Shown piece after piece: positions 1-7,842 of a stretch of DNA of 42,811 nt (positions are counted from its first letter, which is position 1; every line of letters begins with the position of its first letter). Both the position numbers and the translations under genes were made by a program. The stretch is from the NCBI RefSeq assembly GCF_938039245.1, contig NZ_CALHVN010000044.1, positions 1-42,811 on the forward strand. Direction: 5' to 3'. Source of the stretch: an uncultured Campylobacter sp. GTDB lineage: Bacteria > Campylobacterota > Campylobacteria > Campylobacterales > Campylobacteraceae. A model generated the notes under the pieces. It saw nothing but the letters and a program-made list of their open reading frames with translations. It made no database searches and was not told where the DNA came from.

Positions 1-554
1 TCATCCAATGTATATATCTCGTACATATCGTCATAAAGAAAATATAAAAAACGATCTAAAACGTTTTTTTAAAATAGTAAATGACTTCAAATAATATTTT
101 AAGATTAAGGCAAATAAACTTTCACTATTTATTTTGCCTTAAAAACAGCTGTAAAATTTTATAGATGACTATATCACAAAATAGGCTATAACGTTTTTAA
201 AATTATTTTTCCGCGTTTTTAAAATTTGCGGTTTTGGTATCGGCAAATTTGAGTGAAATCACACTCCGCACTTGACTATACGCAAAAATAAATCCAAATC
301 TGGCAAAGTCAAATTTAACTGATTTTGTGCATATTTTGCTTAAATTTTTGCCTTGTCGCCGCACAGTTTCGACGACTCTATTCAACCCGCCAAATTTACG
401 ACCGACTGCCGAGCAAATTTAACCGCCGAATTTATCAAAATTTAAAATCCGAAACAGACAAATCTACGCCGCCGGCCGGCTCAATCGATGAATAAAAACC
501 GATAAAGCCCGCCGCAAGCGACGCAAATTCGTCAAATTTGACTCAAAATTAGCC
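1..554. other. Left-edge intergenic stretch, no supported gene
   Basis: I see no convincing gene here. The first 200 bases are very AT-rich; the rest is rich in AAATTT and CAAATTT words like the other spacers of the window. A 60-codon leftward open frame (203-385) has no ribosome binding site and no recognisable content. A leftward gene could begin at the CAT of 24-26 and run off the left edge, giving only eight residues starting MYEIYTLD, but no Shine-Dalgarno sequence supports it. Confidence 0.5.
105..142. repeat. Inverted repeat (imperfect 14-bp stem)
   Basis: TTAAGGCAAATAAA at 105-118 pairs with TTTATTTTGCCTTAA at 128-142 with one bulged base and a loop of about nine bases. Neither side is followed by a clear T run, so terminator function is only a guess. 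It could serve a gene lying left of the window. Confidence 0.45.
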
Positions 555-1874
555 TCACGCGTCCTTGCCGTTTATCGCGTACGCCGAGCGTAAAAACACG
601 TCCGTGCCAGATAGTAGCGCGCTCTCGTCAAAGTCAAACGCTCCGTTGTGATGCCCTGCGGCAAGCTTGGTGCCGATCATCAGATAGCCGCTCTTGCCGC
701 CTGCTTTTTGCACGGCGTGCATAAAATGCGCAAAGTCCTCGCAAGCGCCGAAATTTAGATCCCGCACGATGAGCTCGTCTTTGATAAAAGGCGACTGGCG
801 CGCGGCGCGCTCGTAGATATCGGTGATCTCTTCGCTACTATCGCCTCCGCTCGTGCCGCCGGTTAGCTTCACGTCGTACTGCACGCCGTACATCTGCGCG
901 ACGCCCGCGACGATGTCCATGCATTTTTTAAACATAAATTCATTTAGCTCGGTCGTTTCGCCGCGCGTTTCGCAGGCGATGTAGCCGTTTGGCGCGATGA
1001 CGTTTCGCCCCTCGCCCGCTCGCAAAACGCCCACGTTTATGCGCGTGACGCCGTCAGCATGGCGCGTGATACCGTGCATGGCTAGAGCCGCCTGGGCTGC
1101 GGCTAGTAGGGCGTTTGCGCCTTCTTGCGGAGCGCCCGCCGCATGAGCCGATCTACCCGTGAAATTTACGTCGAATTTCGACGTCGCAAGAAGCTTGTTC
1201 GTACCGCAGATGATGCCGCCGCTAGTCTTTGCTTGAAAGCCGATATGACCGCCCAGCAGGTAGTCCACGCCATCTAGCACGCCTGCTTGCTCCATCGGCA
1301 CGGCGCCTCTGGTGCCCTCCTCGGCGGTTTGAAATATAAATCTAAATTTGCCCTTAAAGTCGTCCAAATTTTGCGCGATGAGTTTAGCCATCGCTAGGCC
1401 GATCGTGATGTGCCCGTCGTGCCCGCAGGCGTGCGTGATGCCGTCTATATCGGCTCTAAAGCCCTCTTTAAACGGTCTGTGCGCCTCATCCTTGCTCTCG
1501 GTCACGTCCACGCCGTCGATGTCAAATCTAAACGCAAGCGTCTTGCCCGGTCTACCCGTATCAAGCTCGGCCACCACGCCCGTTAGCCCATCCTCCATCA
1601 CGGGCAAAAACTCTCGCTCATCGGCGCTTAGCAGGCTTTTTGCGCGCTCGAGATACTTCTCTTTATCTTTCTCGCTGCCAAGACCTGCTCTGGCTTCCGG
1701 CTTCATTATCTCGCGTCCCATTTTTAGGCTGTAGCCGAGCTTTTTTAGCTCGCTAGCGATCTTTGCCGTCGTAAAAAACGTGAAAAATCCGGTCTCGGGA
1801 TGCGAGTGAAAAAACCGCCTATTTTTCACCATTTCGTCTTTTAGCACTTCGACTTTTGCTGCTACCTCGTCCAT
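555..1874 (-). CDS. M20D-family amidohydrolase, AbgA-like
   Basis: This is a 439-residue metal-dependent amidohydrolase of the M20D peptidase family. Its closest recognisable model is AbgA, a subunit of p-aminobenzoyl-glutamate hydrolase, which has almost the same length. Visible metal-site motifs are the aspartate in RFDIDGVD (about 116-123), HACGHDGH (148-155), the AEEG pair (184-187), GGH (208-210) and GHHNG near residue 408. The dimerisation or lid domain lies at about 230-340. The start has a good AAGGAG site and a TATAAT box further upstream. No AbgB partner or AbgT transporter is adjacent, so p-aminobenzoyl-glutamate as substrate is inference; other N-acyl amino acids or indole-acetyl conjugates are possible. 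It appears to be a single-gene unit. Confidence 0.85.
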   Translation of the reverse strand: MDEVAAKVEVLKDEMVKNRRFFHSHPETGFFTFFTTAKIASELKKLGYSLKMGREIMKPEARAGLGSEKDKEKYLERAKSLLSADEREFLPVMEDGLTGVVAELDTGRPGKTLAFRFDIDGVDVTESKDEAHRPFKEGFRADIDGITHACGHDGHITIGLAMAKLIAQNLDDFKGKFRFIFQTAEEGTRGAVPMEQAGVLDGVDYLLGGHIGFQAKTSGGIICGTNKLLATSKFDVNFTGRSAHAAGAPQEGANALLAAAQAALAMHGITRHADGVTRINVGVLRAGEGRNVIAPNGYIACETRGETTELNEFMFKKCMDIVAGVAQMYGVQYDVKLTGGTSGGDSSEEITDIYERAARQSPFIKDELIVRDLNFGACEDFAHFMHAVQKAGGKSGYLMIGTKLAAGHHNGAFDFDESALLSGTDVFLRSAYAINGKDA

Positions 1875-1919
1875 TTTTGCTCCTTAAAATTAAAATTTTA
1901 TTATTTTTCTTAAGGCTAG

Positions 1920-1925
1920 ATTATA
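1920..1925 (-). promoter_or_regulatory. -10 box for the amidohydrolase gene
   Basis: A perfect TATAAT reads leftward 46 bases before the start codon, within an AT-rich stretch. Campylobacter vegetative promoters have a strong -10 and a poorly conserved -35, which fits what is seen. Assigned by eye only. Confidence 0.5.
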
Positions 1926-2138
1926 CACCAAGATTAATTTTAAAAGCTTAAATTTGAGCCCAATAATGATAAATTTAATGCTGATTTTTTCGCGAGCCGA
2001 CCTGTTTGGTGTAAATTCGCTTTTTATCCGCGGGGTATTTCAGCCGGTTTTTAAGCGGCGATTTGCACCAAAGCGGTGCGGGTAATGCGGGGTAAATTTA
2101 TATTTTGGGGAACGGTTTTAAAATAAAATTTGGGGCGT

Positions 2139-2174
2139 TAAATTTGAGTTCGAATTAATTTGAACTCAAATTTA
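2139..2174. repeat. Perfect 13-bp inverted repeat hairpin
   Basis: TAAATTTGAGTTC at 2139-2151 is matched exactly by GAACTCAAATTTA at 2162-2174. Inner A-T pairs can extend the stem to about 16 bp around a TTAA loop. It lies about 100 bases past the stop codon of the NagZ-like gene (leftward). No T run follows on either side, so it is not a textbook terminator. The arms contain the AAATTT word that recurs throughout the window. Confidence 0.7.
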
Positions 2175-2274
2175 CAAAACGAGACAAAGAGGCAAATTTG
2201 ACTTTAGTCGCCGCGCAGACCGACTAGCCGCAAACAAACTTCGCGCAAAAGCCCAAATTTGCCCTCCAAGCAGC

Positions 2275-3360
2275 CTATTTTATGCTATTTTTTAGCTTCA
2301 TTATCCGCTCGTAGGCTTCCTCGATACGCTCTTTTGGTATCTGCTTGGCGCCCACCGCGTCCACTATTAGCTGCGTGACGAGCTCTGCAGTTCTGCGTCC
2401 GTCTATCTTGTAGTCGCTAAAGAGCATCACGTCGCCGCCCGCGTTGATAAAGTTTATCACCTTTTCTTGCAGCGTAAATTCCTTTAGCCCGCCCATGAGC
2501 ATGTCGTCGCTGATGACTACGCCGTCAAATTTGAGCTCGCCGCGTAGCAAGCCGTCGATGATCGCCGGCGAAAGCGAGGCCGGCAGCTCAGCGTCGCGCT
2601 GCATGAGGTAGATGTGGCCGACCATTATCATCTTGGCTTCGTTTTTGCGAACTGCATCAAAATACGGCTTAAGCTCGCCGTAGTCGAAATTTTCTATCAC
2701 GACCTTTGCCGTGTGGCTGTCGGCCTCGACATTGCCGTGTCCGGGGAAGTGCTTCATCACAGCTATCACGCCGCGAGCTTGCGAGGCTCTCATAAACTCG
2801 CTCGCATACAGAGAAACCTCGTCTATATCGGCACTAAAAGCTCTGCCGCGCGAGCCGATGATGGCGGATTTTGGATTTAGCACATCGACCACAGGAGCGA
2901 AATTTACGTTTACGCCGACGTCTTTTAGCTGCTGCGCCATCTTGCCGTAAAGCTCGCCAGCAGCGGCTAGATCGAGCGTTTTTGCCACTTTTTGCGCCGA
3001 AATAAAGGTCTCAAAACCTTCTTTATCCTTAAATCTCGTGACCCGTCCGCCCTCCTCGTCGATAGCGATAAAAATACCCTCTTGCGCCTCTTTAAATGCG
3101 CTTGTTAGCTCTGTGAGATTTTTTTTATCCGAGATGTTTTTACCAAGCAGTATCACGCCACCAAAACGCTGATATTTGGCCTCCGAGACGGCTTCTTTGG
3201 CGGTTTTGGGATCAGAGCCGTTGAAGCCGACCATTATCATTTGGGCTATCATTTTGCGAAGCGTCGGTTTTTCTTGCGCTTGCGCATCGGCAGCGTTTAG
3301 CACAGTCAGCAAACCCGCCAAAAACAGAGCCGAAAAAAGCGCGGCGATAATTTTTTTCAT
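2275..3360 (-). CDS. nagZ: Glycoside hydrolase family 3, NagZ-like beta-N-acetylhexosaminidase
   Basis: The protein has 361 residues and is a single-domain GH3 enzyme of the NagZ type. NagZ removes N-acetylglucosamine from muropeptides during peptidoglycan recycling. The diagnostic KHFPGHG (203-209) followed by the catalytic DSH (214-216) is intact, as is the SDDMLM segment (284-289) carrying the likely nucleophile Asp. Residues 1-28 form an evident signal peptide (KK, hydrophobic core, AxA near 23-29), so the enzyme is probably exported to the periplasm, unlike the cytoplasmic E. coli NagZ. The start has an AAGGA site. It stands alone between spacers. Family assignment is firm; exact sugar specificity is inferred. 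Confidence 0.85.
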   Translation of the reverse strand: MKKIIAALFSALFLAGLLTVLNAADAQAQEKPTLRKMIAQMIMVGFNGSDPKTAKEAVSEAKYQRFGGVILLGKNISDKKNLTELTSAFKEAQEGIFIAIDEEGGRVTRFKDKEGFETFISAQKVAKTLDLAAAGELYGKMAQQLKDVGVNVNFAPVVDVLNPKSAIIGSRGRAFSADIDEVSLYASEFMRASQARGVIAVMKHFPGHGNVEADSHTAKVVIENFDYGELKPYFDAVRKNEAKMIMVGHIYLMQRDAELPASLSPAIIDGLLRGELKFDGVVISDDMLMGGLKEFTLQEKVINFINAGGDVMLFSDYKIDGRRTAELVTQLIVDAVGAKQIPKERIEEAYERIMKLKNSIK

Positions 3361-3828
3361 ATTTTTCCTTTTTTATTTTTGCGGATTTTACACTATTTTA
3401 GATAAATTTGAGGACTCTTGCGCGATTTGGCGCAAGCTTGTAGTTTTCGCGGGTCGGTTGCCGTAAAATTCCGGCTAACATTAATAAAATATTTTCGTAT
3501 GTAATTTGTGGAAATTTGAGATTTTAGAGTAAAATTTATATTAAAAATCTTTTTATTTTGTTTTTGTTTTATTTATTTTACTATTGCGACGTAGCGCGGA
3601 TAAGCTGAGAGCAAATTTATGCTATGCAAAAATCTGCTCCCCAAGGCGCTTGCGGTCTAATCCGCAGCATAACGGCCGAGCAAATATCTTTAAACGACAA
3701 ATTTATAAAAAGAGCTGATTTGGCGGCGAGTAAGATTTGCTATCAGTTAAATTTATATTTGCGCTTATCGCGCAGAAAATATATACCTGACATGAAAATC
3801 AGCGCGCCGAATTTGGCTGAAAATGCGC
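3361..3828. other. 468-base spacer, no supported gene
   Basis: The stretch contains a short hairpin (CTTGCGC at 3417-3423 with GCGCAAG at 3430-3436) and a T-rich tract around 3550-3580. A 70-codon rightward frame (3624-3836) lacks a ribosome binding site and overlaps the end of murF. I do not consider it a gene. Confidence 0.55.
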
Positions 3829-5265
3829 CTACATAAAGCTCGGAGCGTCGTTTGAAAAAAGGATCAGATCGCCTGCTTTGGTGTTTTGCGCCAGGGCTTC
3901 TTGAAGCTTGGATTTGTCCTTAATGACGATGACTTTTGGCCTGCTTAGGTGCTTTAGTAGCGCGACGGCGTTTAGCGAGCTTGTTAGCATGACGATGTCA
4001 AAGGTCTTGTTGATGATCTTGCTTAGCTTTTCGTTCTCTTCGTCGCTGCTCTCCATGATGCCGGGCGTCACGAGCACCTTGCGCCCCTCGTAGCTACCGA
4101 CTAGTTCGTAGCTCGCGCTCATGCCGTTAAAGTTACCGTTAAAGCCGTCATCGATGATGGTTTTACCGCCGGCATCAATACGCTCGAGTCTATGCTCGAC
4201 GTTTTTTAGACGCGCAAGAGCGGAGGCGATCCTAGCCTCGTCTAACCCCAGATATAGCGCGGTTTTGACGCAGACGGCTAGGTTTGAGGCGTTAAATTTA
4301 CCGAGTAGCGGCGAAGTAAATTCTCTCTCGCCAAGCTTAAATTTGACTCCATCCAAGCTCGCCTCCACGTCGCTTAGATCTCTGTCGTAAATTTCTATCT
4401 TTTCGCCCTCGTTTGCCTGCGTGCTGCTGTGCACGAAAGCCTTTTCTAGGCGCTTTGAGCCAAGAGCCTCAAGCTTCGTGGCGCGGATATTTTCAAGCGT
4501 TTTAAAGTACTCGATATGCTGCGCGCCGATCTCGCCGACGATGGCGATCTGCGGACTCAAAAACTCCGTGATCTGTGCAATGTCGCCTTTTAGGCGTGCG
4601 CCCGCCTCGGCGATATATATCTGCGTACCGACAGCAAGCTCGTTGTTTACGTCTTGGATTAGGCCTGCTAGCGTGTTTACGCTGCGAGGTGTTTTGCGGC
4701 AAACGAAATCGTTTTTAAGCAGCTCAAATAGGAAATTTTTTATACTGGTTTTGCCAAAACTCGCAGTTATCATGATGATTTTGAGCTCCGGCATCGAGGC
4801 TAGCTTTTTGTGCGCGCTGTTTTCGTAGGCTTTAAATTTAGCCTTTTCCAGCAAAAAGCTAAGCGCAAAAGAGAGCACGAGCGGCAGGACGACGCCTAAA
4901 TTTACGCGGTACTGCGTCGCTATATAAACGGCGTAGCTAGCGATAACGGCGAGCGCCAAGATAACAAAAAACCTCTTAACTCGCGGCGTAAAAACCAGCT
5001 TTTTATCGAGTTTTTTGTGCCAAAGAGCTAGGCTTGGCACCAGTGCAAAGTAAAAATAAATCCAAAAAAATCGCTCCGCCCCGTAAAAAAGCACGATCGG
5101 CACGATAAGGAAAAACACGTGCCACAGCGGCCTAGTGAAGTGAAACAGCACGCGCTCAAACTTGTAGGAAAACCACTGAAGGCAGGTGATGAGATAAAAT
5201 CCCAGCGCAAACGTAAATAAAATCTGCGTCGCGGCAAGGCCGATATTTATGAGGGTTTCGTTCAT
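3829..5265 (-). CDS. murF: MurF-type Mur ligase with membrane N-terminus
   Basis: This 478-residue protein is a Mur ligase, by synteny and C-terminal sequence UDP-N-acetylmuramoyl-tripeptide--D-alanyl-D-alanine ligase, which adds the D-Ala-D-Ala dipeptide made by Ddl. The ATP-binding loop is SFGKTS at about 169-174, a variant of the usual GxxGKT. Family segments in the central and C-terminal domains (for example HRLERIDAGGKTIIDDGFN, then VTPGIMES) are present. Unusually, residues 1-140 contain four to five hydrophobic segments (about 6-30, 47-82, 98-118, 123-139) where E. coli MurF has a soluble UDP-binding domain. The start has an AGGAG site. It sits downstream of the hydrolase gene. The enzyme name is well supported; the membrane anchor is directly visible. 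Confidence 0.85.
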   Translation of the reverse strand: MNETLINIGLAATQILFTFALGFYLITCLQWFSYKFERVLFHFTRPLWHVFFLIVPIVLFYGAERFFWIYFYFALVPSLALWHKKLDKKLVFTPRVKRFFVILALAVIASYAVYIATQYRVNLGVVLPLVLSFALSFLLEKAKFKAYENSAHKKLASMPELKIIMITASFGKTSIKNFLFELLKNDFVCRKTPRSVNTLAGLIQDVNNELAVGTQIYIAEAGARLKGDIAQITEFLSPQIAIVGEIGAQHIEYFKTLENIRATKLEALGSKRLEKAFVHSSTQANEGEKIEIYDRDLSDVEASLDGVKFKLGEREFTSPLLGKFNASNLAVCVKTALYLGLDEARIASALARLKNVEHRLERIDAGGKTIIDDGFNGNFNGMSASYELVGSYEGRKVLVTPGIMESSDEENEKLSKIINKTFDIVMLTSSLNAVALLKHLSRPKVIVIKDKSKLQEALAQNTKAGDLILFSNDAPSFM

Positions 5266-5540
5266 TTTTTCTCCTAGGTTCGTTTGAGGCGGGCTTTCCC
5301 TGCCGCTTTTGCCAAATTTGACATTTTGCAGTTTATTTTTGCAGGCTTGACGTAAATTTCGATAGTTTTTCCGTTAAATTTGAGAGCTAAATTTAAACGC
5401 CCTGCTTTATTTTTGTGCCGTAAAATGTAAATATTTATCAGCCGAGATTTTACAGATTTTGGGCTTAAATTTAGCTCGTAAATTTGATGTAGGCCTGCCA
5501 AGCCTGCATAAATTTAATACTGATATCGTAATCTAAGGCG
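5266..5540. other. 275-base spacer between hydrolase and murF genes
   Basis: The spacer holds a 75-codon leftward frame (5274-5501) that ends eight bases before murF. Its stop region merges with the AGGAG of murF, and its content is mostly translated AAATTT words, so I treat it as chance. No clear terminator is seen. Confidence 0.45.
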
Positions 5541-6710
5541 CTAGCTCAAATCAAACGTTTGTTGCACAGGCTTTTTTGGGTTTTTTTGAGCGTCTTGCTC
5601 ATCTTTTGGCAAAATTTGATTTTGTTCGTCGCTGATTGAAACGCTACTTTTAGGTTCTGATTGGTTTTGCACGGTTTCGTGTCCGTCAAACAAATTTTCT
5701 TTAAAAACTTGACCGTTTTTGGCGTTTGCATCGTCAAGCTGCGGGTTTTGATCAGCAAGGCTACTATCTTGCGACCGCTCGTCAAAAAGGCTGCTTTGAG
5801 AGACGGTTTTTGTGTTTATGGCGACCTCTTGCTCCAAAGCCTCTTGGGTAGATTCCGTCAAATTTTGCTCGGTAGCGTTTTTAAGATCGCCGTTTTCGTC
5901 GGCGCACCAGGCTTCCTCGCTCAAATTTTCACGGTTTTTCGGGCCTAAAATTTTCACGCTCTCTATGCCGCTTTCATCATCCAAGTCCATCAAATTTAGC
6001 CCCGCATTCACTACACCGTCGATGTAGCGCGCGTGGAGTAAAAAGAAAAAATGATCGCCCTTTAGCGCGTGAAATTCGCTGTTTTTGATGAGGCGACTTA
6101 CGCGTTCGCCGCTTTTTAGAGGCGTGGCCTTGTCCTCCTCACCCCAAAATATAAACGCTTTGCCGCCAAAGTCCGCAAATTTAGAGCTAAAGTCCTCGTC
6201 GACGACGTTTTTTAGGGTCTCGTACATCGTTTTGCTCATGCCTTTTACGTCTTTCGTGGCAAAAAATTTGTATAAAAACCCTAGACCGAACAGCTTTAAA
6301 AACTTAAACAAAGCGATCTTAAATCGCACCCAAAGCGGCTTTTTAGCTACGATGCCGGCCGAGCTTAAAAGCGCGAGATATTCGGGATTTAGCAGGGTTG
6401 CGACCTTGCCGCCGAAGCTATGTCCGAAGATGATTTTGGGGCTTGCGCCAAGCTCGTCTAAAAAGGATTTTATGATTTTTGCGTAGTCTTTCGTCGCTAG
6501 CGCGCCGTGCATACTGCTCGCGCCAAAGCCCGGCATATCGACGTAAACGTGCCGAAAGTCCTTAAAATACGCGCCGAAAGCCTTTTTCATGATCTCTTTG
6601 TTTGCACCCCAGCCGTGCAAAAACAGCGCGACGTCCTTGTGCGCTGGATTTACGGTTTCGTAGCTGATGCGGTAAATTTTACCGCCGTATTTTACCTCTT
6701 TGACCGCCAT
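5541..6710 (-). CDS. Alpha/beta hydrolase with long disordered C-terminal tail
   Basis: Residues 1-240 form a complete alpha/beta hydrolase fold: oxyanion segment LHGWG (31-35), nucleophile elbow GHSFGG (96-101, Ser98), acid Asp193 in WGEEDKATP, and His220 in KGDHFFF. The substrate is unknown; the fold covers esterases, lipases and C-C hydrolases. Residues 243-389 are a low-complexity tail rich in Gln, Asn, Asp, Ser and Lys with no visible domain, probably disordered. It follows the antitoxin-like gene with a one-base overlap (TAATG) and precedes murF, matching the place of Cj0796c in C. jejuni as I remember it. No signal peptide is seen, so it is likely cytoplasmic. Confidence 0.8.
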   Translation of the reverse strand: MAVKEVKYGGKIYRISYETVNPAHKDVALFLHGWGANKEIMKKAFGAYFKDFRHVYVDMPGFGASSMHGALATKDYAKIIKSFLDELGASPKIIFGHSFGGKVATLLNPEYLALLSSAGIVAKKPLWVRFKIALFKFLKLFGLGFLYKFFATKDVKGMSKTMYETLKNVVDEDFSSKFADFGGKAFIFWGEEDKATPLKSGERVSRLIKNSEFHALKGDHFFFLLHARYIDGVVNAGLNLMDLDDESGIESVKILGPKNRENLSEEAWCADENGDLKNATEQNLTESTQEALEQEVAINTKTVSQSSLFDERSQDSSLADQNPQLDDANAKNGQVFKENLFDGHETVQNQSEPKSSVSISDEQNQILPKDEQDAQKNPKKPVQQTFDLS

Positions 6711-6940
6711 TATTCGCCGCTTCCGGCTCGTTTTTTAGCCTCATATATGCTTTGTAGTACCTCGACGGCCTCGCATAGGCGCTCGTACTCGCCCATATTT
6801 AGCAGCACGGCTTCAAATTTGTTATTTTTAACGATCACGGCGCGCTTCATCTGCGCCTTACCGACCTTTCCTAAGACGGCGCTAAAATTTCGCACCACTT
6901 CGGTCGCCGTGTAAATTTCATCTTTGCTAAAAGTAGTCAT
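6710..6940 (-). CDS. Phd/YefM-family antitoxin-like protein, no toxin partner
   Basis: The 76-residue protein resembles the Phd/YefM antitoxin family. It has an N-terminal segment with YTATEVVRNFSAVLGKV, a basic stretch, then VIVKNNKFEAVLLNMGEYERL, the usual strand-turn-helix of the family's dimerisation and DNA-binding fold. These proteins normally repress their own operon and neutralise a RelE/YoeB or Doc toxin. Here no RelE-like or Doc-like frame lies on either side; the next gene is an alpha/beta hydrolase whose ATG overlaps this stop codon. It may therefore be a stand-alone transcriptional regulator. Family assignment is fairly secure, function is inferred. Confidence 0.75.
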   Translation of the reverse strand: MTTFSKDEIYTATEVVRNFSAVLGKVGKAQMKRAVIVKNNKFEAVLLNMGEYERLCEAVEVLQSIYEAKKRAGSGE

Positions 6941-7014
6941 TTATGTTCTTTGCGTAAAATTTTGTGTAAAATATAGCGTATCATCCTTTAAACTTAAATT
7001 AAAATAGCATATTG

Positions 7015-7020
7015 TATTAT
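7015..7020 (+). promoter_or_regulatory. Possible -10 box for pseudopilin gene
   Basis: TATTAT lies about 35 bases before the pseudopilin start in a very AT-rich spacer. The -35 is not clear. Called by eye. Confidence 0.35.
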
Positions 7021-7054
7021 ATTTGGTTGATTTTTAGTTAAGCAGGAGAGATTA

Positions 7055-7705
7055 ATGAACAAATATTATACAGTAAAAAAATGCAAAGACAATAAGACCG
7101 CAAGGCGCGCATTTTCTATGATCGAGCTTATATTTGTGATAGTGATATTAGGTGTATTGGCTGCTATAGCTATACCTAGGATAAACGCTAGCAAAGATGA
7201 TGCCTTGGCTGTTACGATGTTTACGAACATAAATCAGGTGGTAGACGAAGTGCAAAACTATTATGCGTCTACGGGTAAGACCGACTTTGCATTTAAAAAT
7301 ATAGCTGCCCCCGATAGTCCAGATAGAAGTTACGATATATCTCGACCGCATTTTATCGTAGAGTACGGCGTAGATAACGGCCTTGATCCTGCACCCAGCA
7401 GCGGACGCAGATCCAAGTCTTGGCTGTTTATGACAAAAGAGGTTGCAACTATGTACGGCGACTTCGTAAAATATTGCGTGGCACTAACTGTGGGCTACAT
7501 GTCTAATTCTGATAAATACGGCGTAATCATAAACAACAACTGGCGCCACAATGAACAAGGAGCGCTACAGCCCGGAGATAGCAGGGTATGCGACAAGTTA
7601 AGGACGCTAATAGAAAAAAAGTATAAATCAAAAGATGCGGGGTTTGATATGTATGAGATACCATTCATAAACCAGATAGAGGACTCCATACTCTATCCTC
7701 ATTGA
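7055..7705 (+). CDS. Type II secretion/type IV pilus-like pseudopilin
   Basis: The 216-residue protein begins with a basic leader and a classic prepilin signal: cleavage expected after Ala19, giving mature FSMIELIFVIVILGVLAA with Glu at +5 (residue 24) and a hydrophobic helix to about residue 40. This is the N-terminus of type II secretion pseudopilins or type IV pilins, processed by a PilD-type peptidase. The C-terminal globular part is not recognised; it has two cysteines (about 142 and 180). The start has a strong AGGAG. It is a lone rightward gene between leftward neighbours, with no other secretion gene in the window. It could feed a DNA-uptake or secretion apparatus encoded elsewhere (Campylobacter Cts proteins), which is inference. 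Confidence 0.85.
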   Translation: MNKYYTVKKCKDNKTARRAFSMIELIFVIVILGVLAAIAIPRINASKDDALAVTMFTNINQVVDEVQNYYASTGKTDFAFKNIAAPDSPDRSYDISRPHFIVEYGVDNGLDPAPSSGRRSKSWLFMTKEVATMYGDFVKYCVALTVGYMSNSDKYGVIINNNWRHNEQGALQPGDSRVCDKLRTLIEKKYKSKDAGFDMYEIPFINQIEDSILYPH

Positions 7706-7737
7706 TAAACTGGCGATTTGTCAAACCGTCGTCATCC

Positions 7738-7772
7738 TTAGGACGCTAAGTCTAAAAATAAAAGCGTCCTAA
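7738..7772. terminator. Inverted repeat between convergent pseudopilin and ddl genes
   Basis: TTAGGACGCT (7738-7747) pairs perfectly with AGCGTCCTAA (7763-7772) around a 15-base A-rich loop. It lies between two convergent genes and may act as a bidirectional terminator, although neither side carries a good T run. Confidence 0.5.
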
Positions 7773-7842
7773 TTCCGTAAAGCCCTACGATCATCTAATT
7801 TTATAAACATTTTGAACCACAAAAACTGCAAAGCATAATTTT

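Larger units (their letters stand above)
1875..2274. other. 400-base spacer, no gene
   Basis: No open frame with a plausible start is present. The stretch holds the promoter of the amidohydrolase at its left end and a long perfect hairpin at 2139-2174. The rest is AAATTT-rich spacer. Confidence 0.6.

Noticed and set aside
105..142. Canonical rho-independent terminator at the left edge
   Set aside because: The stem is good, but neither side is followed by a T run; kept only as an inverted repeat.
3624..3836. 70-codon rightward frame after the NagZ spacer
   Set aside because: No ribosome binding site, no recognisable sequence, and it overlaps the 3' end of murF on the other strand.
5274..5501. 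75-codon leftward frame just upstream of murF
   Set aside because: It is rich in translated AAATTT words, has no good start signal and runs into the murF ribosome binding site.
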